Source: Catellatospora tritici (GTDB lineage Bacteria > Actinomycetota > Actinomycetes > Mycobacteriales > Micromonosporaceae). From it: a DNA stretch of 64,000 nucleotides. The stretch lies in assembly GCF_019083965.1 (NCBI RefSeq), contig NZ_JAHRCY010000032.1, forward strand, positions 1,969 to 65,968, written 5' to 3'. The notes under the pieces were generated by a model. It was not told the origin of the DNA. It worked only from the letters and a program-made list of their open reading frames with translations, and did not search any database. A program made the position numbers and the translations under genes. Positions within the stretch are counted from its first letter, which is position 1, and every line of letters begins with the position of its first letter. Positions 60,261-64,000 of the stretch are shown piece after piece.

Positions 60261-61408
60261 GGCGCACCCACCAGCAGCGCGGTGTTGGCGCCGCCGAAGG
60301 CGGCGTTGAGGCTCAGCGCGTACGACGGCGAGCGCTCCAGCGGTCCTTCGACGATCACGTTGAGGGGGCAGTCGGGGTCGGCGCCCAGGTAGCCCGCGTT
60401 CACCGGCAGCGTGCCGTGCCGCAACGCCAGCACCGTCGCGACCAGCTCCAGCAGCGGTGAGGCTTCCAACGCCTGCCCGTGCAGCGACTTCGTCGAGCTC
60501 ACCGGCACCGTGGCCGAGTGCTCACCCAGCGCCAGCGCCAGCGCGGCCGCCTCGGCGACGTCGCTCTGCGCCGAGCCCGAGCCGTGCGCGTTCACGTAGC
60601 CGACGTCGGCCGGGGACAACCCGGCCCGATCCAGCGCGGCCCCGATCGCGCGGGCCAGCCCGGCGCCGTCGGGGCGCGGCTGCACCACGTGGAACCCGTC
60701 ACCCGCGCGGCCCCACCCGACCAGCCTGGCCAGCGGCTGCGCGCCGCGCGCGGCGGCGGCGGACGCGGACTCGACCACGACCGCGGCCACTCCGTCACCC
60801 AGCAGCAGGCCCTTGCGCCCGGCGCTGAACGGCCGCACCGCACCGTCGACCGCGAGCGCCCGCCCGGCGTCGAACAGGGCGAACTGGTCCGGTTCGACCA
60901 GGTACCCGGCGGCGGCCACGGCACGGTCGGCCATACCGTTGGCGACCAGCGCGGCGGCGTCGGCGACCGCGCTGCTGGCCGCCACACAGGCGCTGGTGTA
61001 GGTCCGCGCGCCGGGAGCCAGGCCCGCCTTCTCGGCCAGCGCGGCGGTGAACGCGCCGGTGCGGTGCCCGGTCACGTCGGGGCTGCTCACCCGTGACCCG
61101 GTCGGGTCGCCGTGCACCGCCAGCAGCAGCGGCACGGTGGCACGGGCGGCCGGATCGAGTCCGGCGCCCGTGCACGCCTCGTCCACGGTGGTGAGCAGTT
61201 CGTCGAAGAGGACCGGTGCGCCGGGCAGCAGCGCGCCGACCCCCACCCGACGGTTCGACACGTCGAAGCGGGTCACCGGCGCGAACGCCGGCCGTCCCGC
61301 CGCGAGCCCGGCCGACAGCGCGTCGGCACCCCGGCCGTACGCGCTCAGCACCGACAGCCCGGTGAGCACCACCGGCTCCCGGACGCCGCGGCCGGGCAGG
61401 TCAGCCAC
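60257..61408 (-). CDS. Beta-ketoacyl synthase, second copy
   Basis: A 383-residue KS of the FabF type, shorter and more divergent than the first. Catalytic residues are present: Cys in TSACVAASSA (about 139), His in NAHGSGSAQSD (about 273) and His in TKSLHGQALEAS (about 309). The C-terminal LSLNAAFGGANTALL is typical. The divergent sequence around the second His (LHGQALEAS rather than GHxxGAS) suggests a special role, such as priming or a different chain. It starts within the end of the ACP gene and overlaps the next gene (ATGA). Confidence 0.9.
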   Translation of the reverse strand: MADLPGRGVREPVVLTGLSVLSAYGRGADALSAGLAAGRPAFAPVTRFDVSNRRVGVGALLPGAPVLFDELLTTVDEACTGAGLDPAARATVPLLLAVHGDPTGSRVSSPDVTGHRTGAFTAALAEKAGLAPGARTYTSACVAASSAVADAAALVANGMADRAVAAAGYLVEPDQFALFDAGRALAVDGAVRPFSAGRKGLLLGDGVAAVVVESASAAAARGAQPLARLVGWGRAGDGFHVVQPRPDGAGLARAIGAALDRAGLSPADVGYVNAHGSGSAQSDVAEAAALALALGEHSATVPVSSTKSLHGQALEASPLLELVATVLALRHGTLPVNAGYLGADPDCPLNVIVEGPLERSPSYALSLNAAFGGANTALLVGAP

Positions 61409-61643
61409 GGGCCTGCTCCGCGAACACCTCGGTCAGCACCTCGACGGCACCGGTCACCGACGTCATCCGCATCAGCGCCTCGTCCTCCAGGTCGAGGCTG
61501 ACCGCGTAGCGCTGCTCCACCTGGTGCACCAGCCAGGCCAGCTCGAGGGAGTCGATGCGCTCGCGGATCTGGTCCGGCGAGCGCTCACCGTACGTGGCGA
61601 GCATCGCGATGACCTCGTCGCGGCCCGGCACCGACCCGCTCAC
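61401..61643 (-). CDS. Acyl carrier protein, copy 1
   Basis: An 80-residue ACP with the phosphopantetheine attachment Ser 32 in RIDSLELAWLV, followed by the usual helix III and a LMRMTSVTGAVEVLTE end. The start is a GTG at 61643, overlapping the stop of the second ACP gene (TAGTG). It holds the growing chain for the ketosynthases. The N-terminal part, PGRDEVIAMLATYGERSPDQI, is atypical for an FAS ACP, which fits a pathway-specific carrier. Confidence 0.9.
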   Translation of the reverse strand: MSGSVPGRDEVIAMLATYGERSPDQIRERIDSLELAWLVHQVEQRYAVSLDLEDEALMRMTSVTGAVEVLTEVFAEQARG

Positions 61644-61900
61644 TACGCGCTCGCCAGGTTGCCGCGCTCGATGATGGCGTCGGCGAACTCGCCGACCGTC
61701 ATCGCCGCCATCTGCTCGGCCTCCTCGTCGCTGAACTTCACGCCGTACGTGTCCTCGACGCGTACCGAGAGCTCGGCGACGGCCAGCGACTCCAGGTCGA
61801 CCCCGGCCGAACCGAGCGGGGTGTCGGCGTCGACGTCGTCGACCGGGTAGTTCATCTCGGCGATCGCGTTGATGATGAACTGGCGCACTTCGGCACTCAT
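61643..61900 (-). CDS. Acyl carrier protein, copy 2
   Basis: An 85-residue ACP: MSAEVRQFIINAIAEMNYPV at the N terminus, then the attachment Ser 38 in GVDLESLAVAEL, helices II-III and TVGEFADAIIERG. GGAAGGAAG precedes the ATG at 61900. Only about 25 percent identical to the other ACP by eye, so the two probably serve different steps (starter and chain). A 121-bp spacer separates it from the ligase gene upstream. Confidence 0.92.
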   Translation of the reverse strand: MSAEVRQFIINAIAEMNYPVDDVDADTPLGSAGVDLESLAVAELSVRVEDTYGVKFSDEEAEQMAAMTVGEFADAIIERGNLASA

Positions 61901-62021
61901 CGGATCTTCCTTCCCTTGTGGACGGTATTCAGAGCTCGGAGTCCGGGCCGCTCGGTGGTCTCCGTAGCGAAGCGGAGGATGCCGCCGACCAAGGCCCGAG
62001 CGACGAGCTCGCATGTCACAG

Positions 62022-63431
62022 TCAGGCCTGTGGCTCGGCGGTGCGCAGGACCGCGTGGTCGCGGACGAGCTTGCCGGTGGCCGTGCGGGGGAGCTGGGCG
62101 ACGATGTGCAGCTCACGCGGGCGCTTGAAGGGCGCCAGGCGCTTGGCCAGCTCACCTTCCAGCGCGGCGGCGGCATCCGGGTCGGGCACGACGGCGTACG
62201 CCTCGATGCCCCGATCGAAGATCACGACGGCGCCCTCGACGCCCGGCAGCGCGGCCAGGGTGTGCTCGACCTCGGTCAGGTCGACCTTCAGGCCGCCCAC
62301 GGAGACCTGCGAGTCCAGTCGGCCCAGCACCGTGATCAGCCCGGTCTCCGGGTCCACCCGGCCCGCGTCCTTGGTGTTGAGCCAGCCGTCGGCCCAGCGG
62401 GTCGGGTCGACCAGTCCGATGTACGGCGACTCGGGCGCCGACACCAGCAGCTGGCCGTCCTGCTCGCGCACGGCCAGGCCGGGGGCGGGCATGAGCGACG
62501 GGCGGTTGGCGCCGTACAGGTCGGTGGCGATGACCCCGACCTCGGTCATGCCGTACATGTTGCCCAGGATGATCCCGTAGCGGTCCACGAATCGCTGCGA
62601 CACCTCGGCGCGCACCAGCTCGCCGCCGGTGGTCATGCGCTTGAGCTGCGGCAGCTTCGGCGGCTCGACCGCGGAGGCGAGCAGCTCGGTGTGGAACGGC
62701 ACGCCCAGCAGCGTGGTCGGGGCCTCGCCCGCGGCCACGGCCTTGAGGATCGAGTCGACGGTGAGCCGCTCCGGCAGCACCAGCTCGGTGCCCGCGTGCA
62801 GGCAGTAGAGCAGGCCGCCGACCAGGCCCAACACGTGCACGACCGAGGCCAGCAGCACCACCCGCTCGCCCGGCAGCGGCACCCCGTCGATGCGGGTGTA
62901 CCGGTCGACCTCGGCGACCAGCTGCTCGGCGGTGCGGGCGATGACCTTCGACGGGCCGGTGGACCCGGAGCTGAGCTGGATGACCGCGTGCCCGGTCTCG
63001 GCGGGGCGCCCGGTCTCGCGGGCGGCGGCGACGTCGGTGATGTCGTAGAAGGCGCGCAGCCCGCCCGGGATGGTGCCGGTGTAACCGACCAGCACCTGCG
63101 GGGCGAGCCGCGCCAGCGCCCGTTCGGTCTCGAACGGGGTCAGCCGGTGGTCCAGCAGTGCGACCTGGGCGCCGACGCGCCACGCGGCCAGCAGGTTCGC
63201 CACGTACGCCAGCGAGGGCGGCAGCTGCAGCGCGACGGAACCACCCGGGCCCAGGCCGAGGCGGGTCAGCACCGCCTGGCGGTCGGCGACGGCGTGGCGC
63301 AGCGCGGCCCGGTCGACCGGGGCGCCGAAGTGGAGGCAGACGTCGCGATCGGCGCCGCCCAGGAGGATCTCGTCGACCCAGTCAGCGCTGGCGGAAAGGG
63401 GTGCACCGGTCGCCCAACCGTTGTTGCTCAT
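62022..63431 (-). CDS. Adenylate-forming ligase, cluster copy B
   Basis: A 469-residue ANL ligase, short for the family. Motifs: IQLSSGSTGPSKVIART (about 150), GNMYGMTEVG (about 289), LNTKDAGRVDPETG (about 352), and the A10 lysine in RTATGKLVRD (about 456). The SSGSTG loop resembles acyl-ACP/aryl ligases of polyketide clusters. First gene of the operon, next to its promoter, and directly before the two ACP genes, which suggests that it primes an ACP with the starter acid. The ATG at 63431 follows GGGGAC. Confidence 0.9.
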   Translation of the reverse strand: MSNNGWATGAPLSASADWVDEILLGGADRDVCLHFGAPVDRAALRHAVADRQAVLTRLGLGPGGSVALQLPPSLAYVANLLAAWRVGAQVALLDHRLTPFETERALARLAPQVLVGYTGTIPGGLRAFYDITDVAAARETGRPAETGHAVIQLSSGSTGPSKVIARTAEQLVAEVDRYTRIDGVPLPGERVVLLASVVHVLGLVGGLLYCLHAGTELVLPERLTVDSILKAVAAGEAPTTLLGVPFHTELLASAVEPPKLPQLKRMTTGGELVRAEVSQRFVDRYGIILGNMYGMTEVGVIATDLYGANRPSLMPAPGLAVREQDGQLLVSAPESPYIGLVDPTRWADGWLNTKDAGRVDPETGLITVLGRLDSQVSVGGLKVDLTEVEHTLAALPGVEGAVVIFDRGIEAYAVVPDPDAAAALEGELAKRLAPFKRPRELHIVAQLPRTATGKLVRDHAVLRTAEPQA

Positions 63432-63508
63432 GGAGAAGTCCCCGCCACAAGAGATCGGTGATTGTCGAACCGTGGCCGGGTGCCCCCAACCGACCTCGGT
63501 GAATCCGG

Positions 63509-63537
63509 AGACTACAAGCGAATCGACGTACTTGCAA
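63509..63537 (-). promoter_or_regulatory. Promoter of the biosynthetic operon
   Basis: On the minus strand TTGCAA (63537-63532) and TAGTCT (63514-63509) are separated by exactly 17 bp. The predicted start point leaves a leader of about 70 nt to the ligase ATG. The 159-bp gap 63432-63590 holds nothing else clear. Confidence 0.55.
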
Positions 63538-63590
63538 TGGTCGCTCAAGATCCGACGATTCCTGTTTGGACCAGGCAAAATTTGGACGTT

Positions 63591-63995
63591 CTATGGCAGA
63601 TGAGGGGCGCGCAGGGTCGCGTCGATCTCCATCATCGTCGATTCCATCTGATCCAGTTCGGCCCGTTTTCGAAGGGCCTTGCGCTCGGTCGCGGCGTGGT
63701 CGCGCTGCACCAGTTCGCGTACGGCCTCATGCACCGGCGTGATGTCGAGCTGGGCCAGGGCGTGCATCGCCGCCTTGGGTGCGACCGGGCGCGGGCGCAG
63801 CAGCCGCCGCCCGCCCTGCCGGGCGTGCACCGACCACTGCCCGTCGGCGTAGCGCAGCGTGACCCGGGGGCCGAAGACGGCCGGGCCCAGCGCGTACCCC
63901 CAGGGCAGCGCGCTGCCGTCGGCTTTCGGGCCGCGCGACCCGGCGTCGTTGAGCTGGCGCCAGACGCGATGTCGGATGATCGGCGACAGTGACAC
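63591..63995 (-). CDS. Hypothetical basic protein, possibly cut by the window edge
   Basis: A 134-residue protein, Arg/Ala-rich, without a recognised domain. A central GPAVFGPRVTLRYADGQWSVHARQGGRR suggests strands, written here in part as VTLRYADGQWSVHARQ. A C-terminal Glu/Arg/Lys helix (REALVQRDHAATERKALRK-like) may form a coiled coil. The first start seen is GTG 63995, but the reading frame stays open to the end of the window, so the true start may lie outside. It ends 54 bp before the -35 of the biosynthetic operon promoter. Confidence 0.5.
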   Translation of the reverse strand: MSLSPIIRHRVWRQLNDAGSRGPKADGSALPWGYALGPAVFGPRVTLRYADGQWSVHARQGGRRLLRPRPVAPKAAMHALAQLDITPVHEAVRELVQRDHAATERKALRKRAELDQMESTMMEIDATLRAPHLP

Positions 63996-64000
63996 CGCGA

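Noticed and set aside
58117..60309. 730-codon plus-strand ORF opposite the ligase and KS-like genes
   Set aside because: Shadow of the minus-strand operon.

Overview
The window is about 70 percent GC with strong third-position GC, GTG and TTG starts, actinobacterial family content (SigE-type ECF sigma factor, polyphosphate glucokinase, RecQ-phosphoribosyltransferase fusion, Rhs giant protein) and many perfect intergenic palindromes. This suggests an actinomycete, most likely of the Micromonosporaceae. The family-level assignment is inference; no rRNA or tRNA gene is present to test it.

Layout. 1-3.5 kb: HTH protein, DinB-like protein, tRNA-dihydrouridine synthase and YceI protein, bounded by GGAAGGGGCCCTT-type palindromes. 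3.8-9.5 kb: one very large secreted ThuA/sorbosone-dehydrogenase/PKD/carbohydrate-binding protein. 9.5-25.9 kb: mixed chromosomal genes, including a FAD oxidoreductase with a disordered tail, a sigma factor fused to a membrane segment and ectodomain, a tandem GNAT, an XRE regulator divergent from two tiny overlapping ORFs, a nucleoside deoxyribosyltransferase-like protein, RecQ-PRTase, quinone oxidoreductase, and CBM and HEAT-repeat proteins.

26-41.5 kb: genes of specialised-metabolism character. There are two related adenylate-forming ligases, two related cytochromes P450 with an unusual I-helix, a macrolide-type glycosyltransferase, an MFS exporter and two GDSL hydrolases. Among them lie apparently unrelated genes (GNAT, PLP decarboxylase, ppgK, small membrane proteins). 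Two copies of a 64-bp inverted-repeat element lie at 34.4 and 41.6 kb. 41.8-50.4 kb: a streptogrisin-like protease, then a 2325-residue Rhs protein ending in a Hint domain and a TreTu-like toxin, with a short overlapping candidate immunity gene.

50.4-63.4 kb: a minus-strand biosynthetic gene cluster read from about 63.5 kb. Order of transcription: ligase, ACP, ACP, ketosynthase, ketosynthase-like protein without a catalytic Cys, ligase, ketosynthase; then, after a 328-bp spacer, a 4-hydroxymandelate-synthase-like dioxygenase, PhyH-type oxygenase, DUF3050 protein, O-methyltransferase and 2-oxo-acid dehydrogenase-type E1 alpha and beta. Most junctions are stop/start overlaps. I infer that 4-hydroxyphenylpyruvate is turned into an aryl acid, activated onto discrete ACPs, extended by ketosynthases and tailored by oxygenases and a methyltransferase. 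The P450s, glycosyltransferase and exporter at 26-41 kb may act on the same product. I cannot match this gene set to a characterised pathway. No ketoreductase, dehydratase, acyltransferase or E2/E3 subunit is visible in the window. The cluster is the strongest candidate for an undescribed system here.
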